From IMG/VR virus record IMGVR_UViG_3300009788_000180, positions 1 to 41,221 of that record: 41,221 nucleotides of DNA. One strand, 5' to 3'. Position 1 is the first letter of the stretch; every line of letters starts with the position of its first letter. Source of the DNA: a virus. The position numbers were made by a program, and so were the translations under genes. A model generated the notes under the pieces. It had not been told where the DNA came from, searched no databases, and saw only the letters and a list, made by a program, of their open reading frames with translations. Shown here one piece after another: positions 16,059 through 24,990 of the stretch.

Positions 16059-16289
16059 ATGGGATGTCCTACAGTAAAAGTTAAGTGCGAGAATGATCAG
16101 GGTTTCATGATTATCAATGAATCTGATTTTGATAAAGAATCTCACGAAATCTTCAACGAAGAAGATGCCGCTCCAAAGGAAGGATCCAAAGGGTGGCACG
16201 CTTTAAAGCTAACCGAGCTTGGTATTGAGTTTGACCCTGCTCAGTCAGCAAAAGAATTGAAAGAGCTTTTTGAGTCGAATGGAAAATAA
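16059..16289 (+). CDS. Small protein after coat gene, HeH/LEM-like C-terminus
   Basis: 76 residues with AAGAGG before the ATG. The N-terminal part has the pattern VKVKCENDQGFMIINESDFD found in small phage proteins placed right after the coat gene. The C-terminal LTELGIEFDPAQSAKELKEL resembles a HeH/LEM helix-extended-helix motif. Role unknown; possibly a capsid-associated or linker protein. The stop overlaps the next start. Confidence 0.6.
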   Translation: MGCPTVKVKCENDQGFMIINESDFDKESHEIFNEEDAAPKEGSKGWHALKLTELGIEFDPAQSAKELKELFESNGK

Positions 16290-17650
16290 TGACTAGAAGC
16301 AAGTTCGAAGACAGGACGCTAGCGCCCGGAATCCCCACAGATGCGTGGGAGCATGACGGAGATAACGGCAGCTCGCTTGGTAGTAAACCAAAGCTCTCAG
16401 TTAATAACCCTGACGGCGTAGTAATTACCGATGACTCTGGTCGCCATGCCATGGTGTCAATGACTGGCGAGTTACAGACTGGATTCAAGGTCGATGATAT
16501 TTCTGTCAACTTCCAATATGGAATAAGCACCAACGATGTCGTTGATGCCGGTGTTGTTACCGGTACCGGTGTTATTGATACTGACAAGTCAATGGCGACT
16601 GTTTCAAGCGGTACAGGTGCCGGTCTCGCACAAGTTGAATCCGTTGATGCAGTGAGATACAGGGCGGGCCACGAATGCCAATTTGCTCTTTCGGTTATAT
16701 TCGGCACACCAGAGGCCGGTGTTAATCAGTACGCTGGACCTCTTAACGGCGCCGATGCATGGTGCCCGGGGTACCAAGGCCTTGATTTTGGCATCTGGTT
16801 TATTGAAGGCGGCAACGTAAATTTCATTACTCGAGCGAATTTCAACATCGACAAGCTCGACGGTAGCGGGCCAAGTTTATATGATATGGACCCGCAGAAG
16901 GGCCAGTTATATCGACCGACTTATACGTGGCACGGATTTCTTGACATGGTTCTCGAGGTGAGAACCAGTGATTCAAGATGGGTTCCTTGTCACCGTGAAG
17001 TCTTCGTTAATACCGCGATGGAAGCGCACCTTGAAAACCCCAACCTGCCCATTACTGTAAAGGTCGAGCGACTATCTGGCACCGGTGCTGATGTCGAGAT
17101 TAAAACAGGATCATGGCGCGGCGGTGTTATTGCCGGGGTCGAAGAAAACAACCGCAGCGATCGATGGTTTCCTTTTTTTAACATTGAGGTTCCTGTTATA
17201 GCTACAGCAAATACAGGGACTCATCTATTGTCGCTGCGCTCGAAGTCGACATTTGCAGGTAAAGTAAACCACATCAAATCAGTGGTGAAAATACTCGTTT
17301 CTACAAGCTCTCATAATAAAGATTTAATTGTTGCTGCCATACCGACCGCGATACTGAGGGCGAATGACCCAGCTTTTGCGACGCTTCTAGACGCAGCCTA
17401 TAATGATGTGAGTACACTAAACTCAGTAATGGAGGTAGCCAAAACACCGCCTCTGTCGGTTGATTTGGACGGCATCACTGAGGATCAATTTGCAGATGTC
17501 GCACTGGTTAAGGCTGCCGGTGTGCGTGAAAACTTGGACGTACAGGGATTTGACATATATCCGGCAAATGAATTAAGTTTTATTGTAGATCCACCTGGCT
17601 CTGGAACTGGTGAAATGAGCATACAAGGAAACTTTAAGGAGCTGCACTAA
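16289..17650 (+). CDS. Virion structural protein, likely head fibre/decoration
   Basis: 453 residues, mostly beta-rich. Residues about 60-290 resemble a class of capsid fibre or minor head proteins: a VSSGTGAGLAQVESVDAVRYRAG segment, aromatic strands around GLDFGIWFIEGGNVNF, and NPNLPITVKVERLSGTG before a WRGGVI strand. The C-terminal part (300-453) is a separate domain. It lies between coat and connector genes, so it is probably exposed on the capsid. Confidence 0.6.
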   Translation: MTRSKFEDRTLAPGIPTDAWEHDGDNGSSLGSKPKLSVNNPDGVVITDDSGRHAMVSMTGELQTGFKVDDISVNFQYGISTNDVVDAGVVTGTGVIDTDKSMATVSSGTGAGLAQVESVDAVRYRAGHECQFALSVIFGTPEAGVNQYAGPLNGADAWCPGYQGLDFGIWFIEGGNVNFITRANFNIDKLDGSGPSLYDMDPQKGQLYRPTYTWHGFLDMVLEVRTSDSRWVPCHREVFVNTAMEAHLENPNLPITVKVERLSGTGADVEIKTGSWRGGVIAGVEENNRSDRWFPFFNIEVPVIATANTGTHLLSLRSKSTFAGKVNHIKSVVKILVSTSSHNKDLIVAAIPTAILRANDPAFATLLDAAYNDVSTLNSVMEVAKTPPLSVDLDGITEDQFADVALVKAAGVRENLDVQGFDIYPANELSFIVDPPGSGTGEMSIQGNFKELH

Positions 17651-18168
17651 TGGCATTCACAGTTGAAGATGGAACCGTAGTTGCCGGCGCGAACGCATAC
17701 GAAACGGTTGCAGAATTCAAAGCATATTGGACTGATCGCAACGTCACTTTTGCGCAAGATGATGCTGTAATACAGGCTGCAATAATTATCGCCACTCAAT
17801 ATGTGGACCTCAATAATTCCTGGAAGGGCTGGATAGTAATCGACTCTCAGTCACTCGACTGGCCAAGAAATGGTGTAGTTGATGACGAATGTCGTTATCT
17901 GGCAAATGACACAATACCCCAACAGCTAAAAGATGCGGTTTCAGAATACACATCCAGGCAGCTAACATCAGACATTCAGCCGGACGTATCGACAGACGGC
18001 ATTATCATCGAGACAAAAAACAAAGTTGACGTCATTGAGGAAACAATCAAATATGCCGAGGGTTCCGGGTATTTCGGGCTTGCAGCATATCCGCTTGCAG
18101 ACAATTATCTGATTGGATTGATCACTGGCGGCGTTCTTGGTAATTTCGGTGAGGTGGTGCGCAGATAA
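17650..18168 (+). CDS. Head-tail connector, DnaT-like fold
   Basis: 172 residues, TAATG overlap upstream. The pattern GANAYETVAEFKAYW, then WKGW, LDWPRNGVVDD and IPQQLKDAVSEYTSRQL matches the phage DnaT-like (adaptor) family found between coat and head-closure genes. It probably forms the ring joining portal to tail. The name DnaT-like reflects family annotation; a connector role is inferred from position. Confidence 0.7.
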   Translation: MAFTVEDGTVVAGANAYETVAEFKAYWTDRNVTFAQDDAVIQAAIIIATQYVDLNNSWKGWIVIDSQSLDWPRNGVVDDECRYLANDTIPQQLKDAVSEYTSRQLTSDIQPDVSTDGIIIETKNKVDVIEETIKYAEGSGYFGLAAYPLADNYLIGLITGGVLGNFGEVVRR

Positions 18169-18521
18169 TGTCTACTTTCGATTATGCAGGAATGCGGGCA
18201 ACGGCGATCAAACTTCTAACCAAGTTTGGCAACCCGGTACTGCTAATCAGAGAAAATATTGCGCCTGCCGACTACAATCCTGTTGGTGGAGACTTTGACG
18301 CAAAGCCTGATACTGATGTCAATGGCGTCGGTGTTCTAGTAAAGTACAAAAACAAAGAGATTGACGGCGACACGATCAGGGCCACAGACAGGAAGCTTTT
18401 GTTCCAGGGCGATGAGATTCTGATCAACGACAAATACAATGGTTTCAGGGTGAACGATATTGATAACATTGACCCTGACGAATCAGGTACTATTCTCACA
18501 ATAGCAAATATGAGGAAATAA
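18168..18521 (+). CDS. Head closure/joining protein
   Basis: 117 residues. Starts FDYAGMRATAIKLLTKFGNPVLLIREN, then GDTIRATDRKLLFQGDEILINDKYNGFRV, a beta-barrel pattern typical of small head-closure proteins (HK97 gp7- or SPP1 gp16-like). The position between adaptor and tail-completion genes fits. Stop and start overlap with neighbours (TAATG). Confidence 0.65.
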   Translation: MSTFDYAGMRATAIKLLTKFGNPVLLIRENIAPADYNPVGGDFDAKPDTDVNGVGVLVKYKNKEIDGDTIRATDRKLLFQGDEILINDKYNGFRVNDIDNIDPDESGTILTIANMRK

Positions 18522-18523
18522 TT

Positions 18524-18883
18524 ATGGCTACTATCCCAACAACACAGCGTACCGCTTCTGAAACTACGGTTTCAGTATTGGATTTAAGCGGTGGTCCTCA
18601 CGCATTCGTTTATGACGTTGCCGGCGAGCAGACTCTGTATGTCGACAACCAAGAAGCAGGAAACCTCACGGTAAACCTATTGGGTGACGCTGTTGTGTCG
18701 TTTCCCTGCGATGGTATCGAAGACATCGATGTCAGTGGCGGGTATGACTTTGTTCTAGCTACCGGCATTCTAAGCTTTCTACGGTTGAAAGAACGTTCCG
18801 GCTATCTCGGCGATAGTGGTAATAGCGTTGTCGTGACCATTACCGGAGCAACAGGATCATCGACCGCTTGGATTACCAAATGA
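18524..18883 (+). CDS. Hypothetical structural protein
   Basis: 119 residues, AGGAAA before the ATG. Beta-rich (VYDVAGEQTLYVDNQEAGNLTVNLLG), with a C-terminal VVVTITGATGSSTAWITK strand. It has the look of a small virion beta-sandwich protein, possibly a decoration or neck protein. No family recognised. Confidence 0.55.
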   Translation: MATIPTTQRTASETTVSVLDLSGGPHAFVYDVAGEQTLYVDNQEAGNLTVNLLGDAVVSFPCDGIEDIDVSGGYDFVLATGILSFLRLKERSGYLGDSGNSVVVTITGATGSSTAWITK

Positions 18884-19275
18884 GCCAGTCAAACGTAAGT
18901 GCAGCTCTAGATAAGCATTTGTATGAAATGCCCGATAGACCAGAGGTAGCATGGGAAGATACTGCTTTTGATCAGACCGATGAACTGTATTATGAGCAAA
19001 CTATTTTCCCGGTCGAGCCCACATCTGTGGGTATTGAGTCAGGCGGCACTGATGTGCTTGCAGGCATTTACCAGATAATGATTAATGCGCCGAAAGGTGC
19101 CGGCAAATCTAGCTATCTGGTTGAAGTCGAAAAGATAAAGTCCAGATTTACCAGAAGCCAGGTATTAACTTTTGATGATACAAGGGTTGTATTGCAAAAG
19201 GTCTGGAGTAATTCGGCGGTGCCTGACGCAACGTTTTACAAAATACCTGTTTCGATTCGATATCGCGGCATATGA
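18880..19275 (+). CDS. Tail terminator (DUF4128-like)
   Basis: 131 residues from the ATG at 18880, which overlaps the upstream stop (ATGA). Pattern: ALDKHLYEM, PEVAWEDTAF, YYEQTIFPVEP, GIYQIMINAPKGAGKSSYLVEVEKIKSRF, then YKIPVSIRYRG at the C-terminus, as in DUF4128 and lambda gpU-type proteins that cap the tail tube and join it to the head. GAGKS here is part of the beta-hairpin region of this family and not an ATPase P-loop. Confidence 0.7.
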   Translation: MSQSNVSAALDKHLYEMPDRPEVAWEDTAFDQTDELYYEQTIFPVEPTSVGIESGGTDVLAGIYQIMINAPKGAGKSSYLVEVEKIKSRFTRSQVLTFDDTRVVLQKVWSNSAVPDATFYKIPVSIRYRGI

Positions 19276-19658
19276 GCTTTGGTTCTGATATCAGGAAGTA
19301 CGCAGAAGCGAAAAAGATTTCAATGTTTGAGGCTGCAACGGTGGCTTTGGTCAATACCAGTTCGAAAGTTGTTATTAAGACCCCGGTGTTAACAGGTGTA
19401 CTGGCAAACAGCTGGACACCTACGAAAGATATACCTGAAGATGCTATAATTGTTTCACCTGGTAGGGAAGCTCAATTGAATAGCATTGAAAAAACAGTGG
19501 CGGCCTCGATTGGGGCAGTATACTATTTGGTAAATAATCAGCCTTATGCTAAAAGGGTTGAATTTGAAGGTCATTCTTCGAAAGAGCCCGGTGGGATGTT
19601 AAGAATAGCCATAGAAGAATTCCAACAGGAATTAGACAAAGCAATTAACAACCTTTGA
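19272..19658 (+). CDS. HK97 gp10-like tail completion protein
   Basis: 128 residues, ATGA overlap. Residues 20-50 (AATVALVNTSSKVVIKTPVLTGVLANSW) match the conserved VxxxTPVxTGxLRxSW-type motif of HK97 gp10/lambda gpZ family proteins, and YAKRVEFEGHSSKEPGGML is the matching downstream segment. It acts in neck and tail completion. Confidence 0.75.
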   Translation: MSFGSDIRKYAEAKKISMFEAATVALVNTSSKVVIKTPVLTGVLANSWTPTKDIPEDAIIVSPGREAQLNSIEKTVAASIGAVYYLVNNQPYAKRVEFEGHSSKEPGGMLRIAIEEFQQELDKAINNL

Positions 19659-19668
19659 GGGTTAGATT

Positions 19669-20118
19669 ATGACAGTCCAAACAAACGCAAGTACAGCAAT
19701 GGCTATTTTTGCTGGTAGCCCTGCAACTTATGACATAGCTGGCTTTGATGCGCTAAGTTATGTCGCTGTGGCAGAAGTGGTATCAATTGGTGAACATGGC
19801 GGCACAACGGCATTAGTCACGCATAACCCGCTATCAACTCGCCGTACAGCTAAATTCAAGGGCTCTATCAATGATGGCTCTATGCCGGTTGGTTTGGGTA
19901 TGGATTTGACTGACGTGGGCCAACAAGCATTGATAGCTGGTGCACTTGGCGCAAATATTGATGTCGATCACTCTGTACGAATTACTTATCAAGATGGTTC
20001 TATTGAGTATTTCGAAGCTAAAGTTATGTCTTACTCTCGTAACCCTGGTACTGTCGACCAAATTGTTGCAGCCAACACGGTACTCGAGCTAGTTAATGAC
20101 ATTGTTGATAAGCCATAA
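19669..20118 (+). CDS. Major tail tube protein
   Basis: 149 residues, GAGGG binding site. It lies exactly where the tail tube gene is expected, between the completion proteins and the tail chaperone. Beta-rich with a DALSYVAVAEVVSIGEHGGT start and a FKGSINDGSMPVGLGMDLTDVGQQAL helix segment, typical of short siphovirus tube proteins. It would polymerise into the tail tube with length set by the tape measure protein. A terminator-like hairpin follows. Confidence 0.7.
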   Translation: MTVQTNASTAMAIFAGSPATYDIAGFDALSYVAVAEVVSIGEHGGTTALVTHNPLSTRRTAKFKGSINDGSMPVGLGMDLTDVGQQALIAGALGANIDVDHSVRITYQDGSIEYFEAKVMSYSRNPGTVDQIVAANTVLELVNDIVDKP

Positions 20119-20132
20119 ACCCTGAACGGGTA

Positions 20133-20160
20133 GGGGTGCCGGTCTTATCAGCGGTGCCCC
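20133..20160. terminator. Terminator-like hairpin between convergent genes
   Basis: A 9-bp stem (20133-20141 with 20152-20160, two G-T wobbles) with a 10-nt loop. The T-rich flank is weak on both sides. It separates the tail tube gene from the opposing lipoprotein gene and may act on either strand. Confidence 0.45.
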
Positions 20161-20164
20161 GACT

Positions 20165-20416
20165 TTACCTATAGGTTGAAATGATTATATTTTTATCGTT
20201 GAATTTATAGGCGGGTAAATAGCCACCATACTCATAGGTTGCTACACACGATTTTAATCTAGCCGATTCATAACACTTTACTGAATATGGCTCACTTCCA
20301 ATCTTACCCACCATCACTTCATAACTATCCCCGACATTAACCGATCTTACTTTATCGAAAAACGTAGGTTGATTTGTTGCGCACCCGGAAAGAATAAGAA
20401 CAATCAATAATCGCAT
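20165..20416 (-). CDS. Small lipoprotein, antisense to the tail operon
   Basis: 83 residues with AAGGGG upstream of the ATG. Residues 1-12 form a short lipoprotein signal with lipobox LSGC (Cys12). The mature part has two further cysteines in KCYESARLKSC, and otherwise resembles small host outer-membrane-assembly lipoproteins in size (GDSYEVMVGKIGSEPYSVKCYE is close to an SmpA/OmlA-like turn pattern). The only minus gene in the plus-strand block, so it is probably expressed separately, perhaps during lysogeny or early infection. A surface or exclusion role is inferred. Confidence 0.7.
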   Translation of the reverse strand: MRLLIVLILSGCATNQPTFFDKVRSVNVGDSYEVMVGKIGSEPYSVKCYESARLKSCVATYEYGGYLPAYKFNDKNIIISTYR

Positions 20417-20431
20417 TGGTAACCCCTTATT

Positions 20432-20459
20432 TTGATAATCACATATTGAGTGCTAGAAT
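20432..20459 (+). promoter_or_regulatory. Promoter for the tail chaperone/tape measure segment
   Basis: TTGATA at 20432-20437, a 16-bp spacer and TAGAAT at 20454-20459 preceded by TGC (extended -10). It restarts plus-strand transcription after the antisense lipoprotein gene. GATAAT (20434-20439) and ATTATC (20461-20466) flank it as a dyad that could be an operator. Confidence 0.55.
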
Positions 20460-20492
20460 CATTATCGTTATTAACTGATAAGAGTAAAGATT

Positions 20493-20864
20493 ATGTTTGA
20501 AGAATTAGCTATTGGAAAGTCTGCAAAACTAGCCAAAAAATTCACACCCGTTCACCCTGATCCGAAAATTGGCAAGAAACACGGCGTATCATTAATGCTG
20601 TACGGAAAGCATAGCTCTGAATACCAGAATGCTATAGCTGCTACGATCCGCGCCAGGCAAGATGGTGAAATGACACTGGATGAGGGAATCGAGCAAGCAG
20701 CTAAATTAATTGTTGCATGCTGTGCTGGTTGGGCAAACACGAAAGCAGAATCTGAAATAAAATATGACCCTGAAAAATTACTGGAAATATTAGTCAGTCC
20801 GGACTACAAATGGATGCGGTTGCAGGCTGATCGTTTCATCCAACAGGACGACAATTATTTTTAG
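20493..20864 (+). CDS. Tail assembly chaperone, upstream frame (G-like)
   Basis: 123 residues. The first part (FTPVHPDPKIGKKHGVSLMLYGKHSSEY) is beta-rich, followed by a helical region (TLDEGIEQAAKLIVACCAGWAN) typical for tail chaperones preceding tape measure genes. The stop TAG at 20862-20864 follows a T5 run, and an open -1 frame continues to 21295. The product binds the tape measure during tail assembly; the short form should be the major product. Confidence 0.7.
   Translation: MFEELAIGKSAKLAKKFTPVHPDPKIGKKHGVSLMLYGKHSSEYQNAIAATIRARQDGEMTLDEGIEQAAKLIVACCAGWANTKAESEIKYDPEKLLEILVSPDYKWMRLQADRFIQQDDNYF
20858..20862 (+). other. Probable -1 ribosomal frameshift site
   Basis: The 0-frame ends TAT TTT TAG. 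With TAG in the A site, the Phe codon TTT can slip one base back within the T5 run and translation continues with TTA GCC. The -1 frame has a stop at the TGA near 20829, so slipping must occur between there and 20864; this run is the best site. It is not a classical X XXY YYZ heptamer. Confidence 0.6.
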
Positions 20865-21295
20865 CCGCCAAGCAGGAATTAATTAAGTACGTTTCGCGCC
20901 TTGCTTGGCTAAATGCGCAAATCGAGGGTGACGTTTCAGGCAGGCGCGGCGATTTATTACCAGAAAGTAACCCTCATAAAGTCCTGCCACCTATCGATCG
21001 TGTACCCCATTTACTAAAATATTGCATGGAAGCCGGTTTATGTAAAAGCGGCGGAATGGGTATTGTCGCTATCGAGTGGACCGATGTTAAAGCCTGGTCA
21101 GAGCTCACGGAAACTGTCGTTCATCCGGAAGAAGCGCGACTAATGATAGCCGCTTCGTCTGCCTACGTATCGGTTTCTATGGTATCCAAAGAGCAGGATT
21201 CACCAGCACCATACCCTGACAAAGTGACAGAAACCCAATCCGGTGATAAGATTAAGCAACAAATGGCAAAGTTCAAGAATAGGCGTAGGCGATGA
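20861..21295 (+). CDS. Tail assembly chaperone, frameshift extension (T-like)
   Basis: About 144 codons in the -1 frame, open without stops from 20861 to 21295 and joined to the upstream protein by frameshifting. It has no start codon of its own until the ATG at 21026. The sequence LPPIDRVPHLLKYCMEAG...GIVAIEWTDVKAWSEL...HPEEARLMIAASSAYV matches the C-terminal domain of siphovirus tail chaperones. The GT-like fusion (about 267 residues) assists tape measure folding. It overlaps the tape measure start by 4 bases. Confidence 0.7.
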   Translation, partial: LAAKQELIKYVSRLAWLNAQIEGDVSGRRGDLLPESNPHKVLPPIDRVPHLLKYCMEAGLCKSGGMGIVAIEWTDVKAWSELTETVVHPEEARLMIAASSAYVSVSMVSKEQDSPAPYPDKVTETQSGDKIKQQMAKFKNRRRR

Positions 21296-24200
21296 CCGAC
21301 ATTTTTACCCTTGGGCTAAAAGCTGACACTACCGACATAGACCGCGGTGCAAAGTCCCTTGATAAATTTGCCGACAGTGCAGACGGCGCAGATAAATCTA
21401 CTCTAGACCTTCGTAAAGGCGTCAATGATACCGGTAAAGCTATAGCTGCCTTCGGTGTCACTACTATTGCAGCGCTTGGCGGCATATCGGTTGCGGCCGC
21501 CAATACTGCCAGGGAAATAACAAATCTAGCCCAGCTATCAAACCTTACAACTGAAGAATTCCAAAGGGCTGCATTTGCGGCCAGAGCCTACGGCATAGAA
21601 CAAGATAAACTTTCGGACATCCTGAAAGATACCCAGGACAAAGTCGGTGATTTCTTGACTACTGGCGGCGGTCCGATGATTGATTTCTTTGAGACAGTAG
21701 CGCCGTTGGTTGGCGTTACTGCTGAAGAATTCAGAGGATTAAACGGCAAAGATGCACTTCAGCTTTATGTAACCAGTTTGGAAAAAGCCAATCTGTCTCA
21801 GGCGGAAATGGTTTTCTTTCTGGAAGCTATAGCGAGCGATGCATCATTATTACAACCGCTGTTAGCAAATAATGGCGCTGAGTTTGAGCGTTTAGCAGAC
21901 AGGGCCGATGAGCTTGGCACGGTTCTTGACGATTTAGATATTAAGAATTTGCTGGAAATGAAGACAGCCATATCTGAACTCACATCGATATCAACAGGAC
22001 TATCAAATGTTATAGGTGCTACTCTGGCACCATTTGTCGCAGACTTAACCAACAGATTCAACGAGAACGCGATCGAGGGCCAGAATGTCAGGGATATAAT
22101 GACAGACCTTGTCGGCGTTGGTGTTACTGTCGCGGGGGTTTATGCTAATGCTGCCCGGACGTTTGAAATATTCGGCGAATCCCTTGCTGTTGTCGCTGTT
22201 GCTACCGAGAATTCAATTACTTTCATTGGCGCGCAGCTAGATATTCTCTCTTTAAAAGCCAAAGAAGCGAGTGGAGAAATTGGCCTGGCAATAGCAGAAG
22301 GCTTCAATGAAGGATGGATATTAGCGATAGAAGGTCTTGAGCAATTCGCAAACGCAACAAGCCCGCTGGTTTGGTTAGGAATAATCGATAAATGGGAGTT
22401 TCCAACACCAGAAATAGACACCGCTGGCTTCACTGCATCGACTGACGAGGTAAAAGAAGAACTTCTTTCCCTGCAAAAAATAGCAGATGAGGCATTTGAC
22501 CCACTTAAAGACGCCTTCGGAGAAATCAAAAAATCGTTAATGGAGCCCCTGCCGAGCAATGCGTTTGACGAATGGTTTGATTCGATTAACAAAATCATAA
22601 AACAGCAAAGAGAGCTCCAAAAAGAAATCGGTAAGACAGGTAAAACGGCAGACGACACGACTGGCAAGACATCAAAAGGAGAAACAGATGCGATATTCAA
22701 GAAAAGAAATGCAGAGCTATCCAGCTTTAAGGAGATTGCTCAAGGCGCGTCTCTGTTGTTCGATGAACAAAGCAAAGGCCGTGAGGCGCTCGCTAAGGCC
22801 GATGAAGCATTTACAGCTATTCAGTTGGCGCTTTCCTTTCAAAAAGCCAGCGCCAACGCGCTTGAGGCCGTTAGCTCTGCATTTGCAGCACCATTTCCTA
22901 TAAATTTCGCTGCGGGCGCGGCGATGATCGGAATCATGTCAGGGCTTGGCTTGTTTAGCGGTAGCGGTGGAGGTGGTGGAGGGTCTTCTGTTGCCAGCGC
23001 TGATGAACTGCAAAAGACGCAAGGAACCGGCTCTGTTTTTGGCAGCGATGACAAATCACAATCAATACTAAATTCGCAAGAACGTTTCGAGGACATATCG
23101 ATCGATCAGCTTTCAGAGCTGCGCGGCATTCGCGAATCAATGACTGACTTAGCCGATGTTATGAAACAGTTAACCAAAAGCATTGTTGGTGGTGCCGGTA
23201 TCGGCGAGTTTGCAGGAAGTAGAAAGGTTCACGATGAGGGTATATCATTTGTTAGTCAGTCCCTCGGTGATATTATTGATCAGGGCATAGTTGAGGCTGA
23301 GACATTCTTTACCGTCAGAAAAGGCGGCAAACTCAGGCTAAGACTTCAGGATCTTGACGATTCTATACAGCGTGAAATGGGAGGAATTTTTGAGCAGATT
23401 GGCGATGCCATCAATGTTGGGATTGACACGCTAGGCCTCGATACTAAAAACATTCTCGATGCGTTTATTGTTGATATAGGCCGAGTTAGTTTTGAGGGAA
23501 TGTCCGGTGAAGAAATTCAGAACGAGTTAAACGCAATATTCAGCACCCAGGCAGATTTGATTACTGAGTTTCTTGTGCCAAGCCTCACTGAATACCAGGA
23601 AATAGGCGAGGGCTTATTTGATACTCTTACCCGGGTAACCGAAGAGCAGGTAATATTCAACGATGCCATTGACAAAATGGGCAGAAGTCTTAGCGACTTA
23701 TCCAGCATTATTCAGATCGATATCGCACAATCAATAATAGAACTGACTGGCGGTGCTGAAAGATTTGCCGATTTAACCAACACTTTCTTCAAAGAATTCT
23801 TTAGCGAAGAAGAACAGTTCCAGTTTTTAACAGATTCTCTAAACGATGCTGTTGGCGACCTTGGCTTGTCGATGTTTGAGACCAGGGGACAATTCAGGTC
23901 GATGATTGAAGGCGCTGACGTAACGACAGAATCAGGCAGAATGCTATTTGCATCTCTCCTGGAGCTTGCGCCGGCAATGGATGATTTCTTTGATGTACTC
24001 GAATCTGGATCTGAAGACATAGTGGTTGCTGAAAATAGAATAACCGAAGCGAGAAACGAGACTTTGCGGTTATTGGGTGAAGAATCAAAAATAATCAAAT
24101 CCATGCAAAGAGATTTAGGCACAGAGCTAAAAACTACACTGAAGGGTATTTCTACAGACTTTAACGAACAAAGAAAGGCTGTTTCTGAACTTGAGCGCGA

Positions 24201-24990
24201 ACGTGTTTCTATGATGCAGCGCCAATTGTCCCTGGTTAATGGCAGGATATCCGAACTGGCAGGACTTTCGAGCTCATTGGATACGTCTATATCGAGCTTG
24301 TCAGGCTCCCAGAGAGAAGCAGCACGAAGCACTATTCAGTCAGCAATAATGTCAGGTCGGGCAGGGAGGACGCTAACAGGGCTTGATTTAGGTGGTTCAA
24401 TAGAGTCTCTAGCCAATATCGATGAAAGCAAATTCTCTTCAGAGTTTGAATTAAAAGCAGAGCGCGCGCGTACAGCTAACGAACTTAGGGAATTAAAGGA
24501 TTTAACCGAGGTGCAATTAACTGAGGCTGAAAAAAATGCCCTGTTGATCGAACAGCAAATTGAAACTATCAAGTCTGCATCTGATAGAGAAATTGAAGAA
24601 CTTAATAAATTACAAGCCGATGCAGAAGAAGATGCGCAGCGTAGATTTGACGAAGAGTTCCAGGTACTTGAAGACATTCTTGATGACTCAACGCTACAGG
24701 TTAATGCATTGCTAGGTATTGAGACAGGCGTCAATAGCTTGGCTGACGTTCAGGCTGATCTTGCGTTAGCCATAGACGCGCTACAGATACAAATAGCGGC
24801 CAATGCTATGGCGGTTGCAACAGCAGAGGCTAGTGAAAAATCACAGTCAGCGAGTACAGTGGCGCCTGAGACAGAAACTGAGAAAAAGAATCAGGAGCTG
24901 TTAACTTTCATCGCCCTGAAGACACAGGACAACAATGACTTGTTCGATGATTTCAGTCGTGAAGGCATGCCAGTAAGGGTTGTTTCATGA
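21292..24990 (+). CDS. Tape measure protein
   Basis: 1232 residues, the longest gene. It sets tail length and helps eject DNA. N-terminal 60 residues are charged and helical; a hydrophobic helix lies near 52-72; a second hydrophobic region with a Gly-rich run is near 540-570; coiled coils dominate about 940-1170. ATGA junctions couple it to neighbours on both sides. By the usual relation of tape measure length to tail length the tail would be roughly 180 nm. Several long antisense frames inside it are shadows. Confidence 0.88.
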   Translation: MTDIFTLGLKADTTDIDRGAKSLDKFADSADGADKSTLDLRKGVNDTGKAIAAFGVTTIAALGGISVAAANTAREITNLAQLSNLTTEEFQRAAFAARAYGIEQDKLSDILKDTQDKVGDFLTTGGGPMIDFFETVAPLVGVTAEEFRGLNGKDALQLYVTSLEKANLSQAEMVFFLEAIASDASLLQPLLANNGAEFERLADRADELGTVLDDLDIKNLLEMKTAISELTSISTGLSNVIGATLAPFVADLTNRFNENAIEGQNVRDIMTDLVGVGVTVAGVYANAARTFEIFGESLAVVAVATENSITFIGAQLDILSLKAKEASGEIGLAIAEGFNEGWILAIEGLEQFANATSPLVWLGIIDKWEFPTPEIDTAGFTASTDEVKEELLSLQKIADEAFDPLKDAFGEIKKSLMEPLPSNAFDEWFDSINKIIKQQRELQKEIGKTGKTADDTTGKTSKGETDAIFKKRNAELSSFKEIAQGASLLFDEQSKGREALAKADEAFTAIQLALSFQKASANALEAVSSAFAAPFPINFAAGAAMIGIMSGLGLFSGSGGGGGGSSVASADELQKTQGTGSVFGSDDKSQSILNSQERFEDISIDQLSELRGIRESMTDLADVMKQLTKSIVGGAGIGEFAGSRKVHDEGISFVSQSLGDIIDQGIVEAETFFTVRKGGKLRLRLQDLDDSIQREMGGIFEQIGDAINVGIDTLGLDTKNILDAFIVDIGRVSFEGMSGEEIQNELNAIFSTQADLITEFLVPSLTEYQEIGEGLFDTLTRVTEEQVIFNDAIDKMGRSLSDLSSIIQIDIAQSIIELTGGAERFADLTNTFFKEFFSEEEQFQFLTDSLNDAVGDLGLSMFETRGQFRSMIEGADVTTESGRMLFASLLELAPAMDDFFDVLESGSEDIVVAENRITEARNETLRLLGEESKIIKSMQRDLGTELKTTLKGISTDFNEQRKAVSELERERVSMMQRQLSLVNGRISELAGLSSSLDTSISSLSGSQREAARSTIQSAIMSGRAGRTLTGLDLGGSIESLANIDESKFSSEFELKAERARTANELRELKDLTEVQLTEAEKNALLIEQQIETIKSASDREIEELNKLQADAEEDAQRRFDEEFQVLEDILDDSTLQVNALLGIETGVNSLADVQADLALAIDALQIQIAANAMAVATAEASEKSQSASTVAPETETEKKNQELLTFIALKTQDNNDLFDDFSREGMPVRVVS

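Noticed and set aside
19081-19110. GAGKS in the tail terminator protein as a P-loop ATPase motif.
   Set aside because: The protein is 131 residues with no Walker B and matches the DUF4128/gpU pattern, where a glycine-rich hairpin occurs here.
23712-24332. A 206-codon antisense frame within the tape measure gene.
   Set aside because: Very serine-rich, as expected from reading coiled-coil codons backwards; no independent signals.
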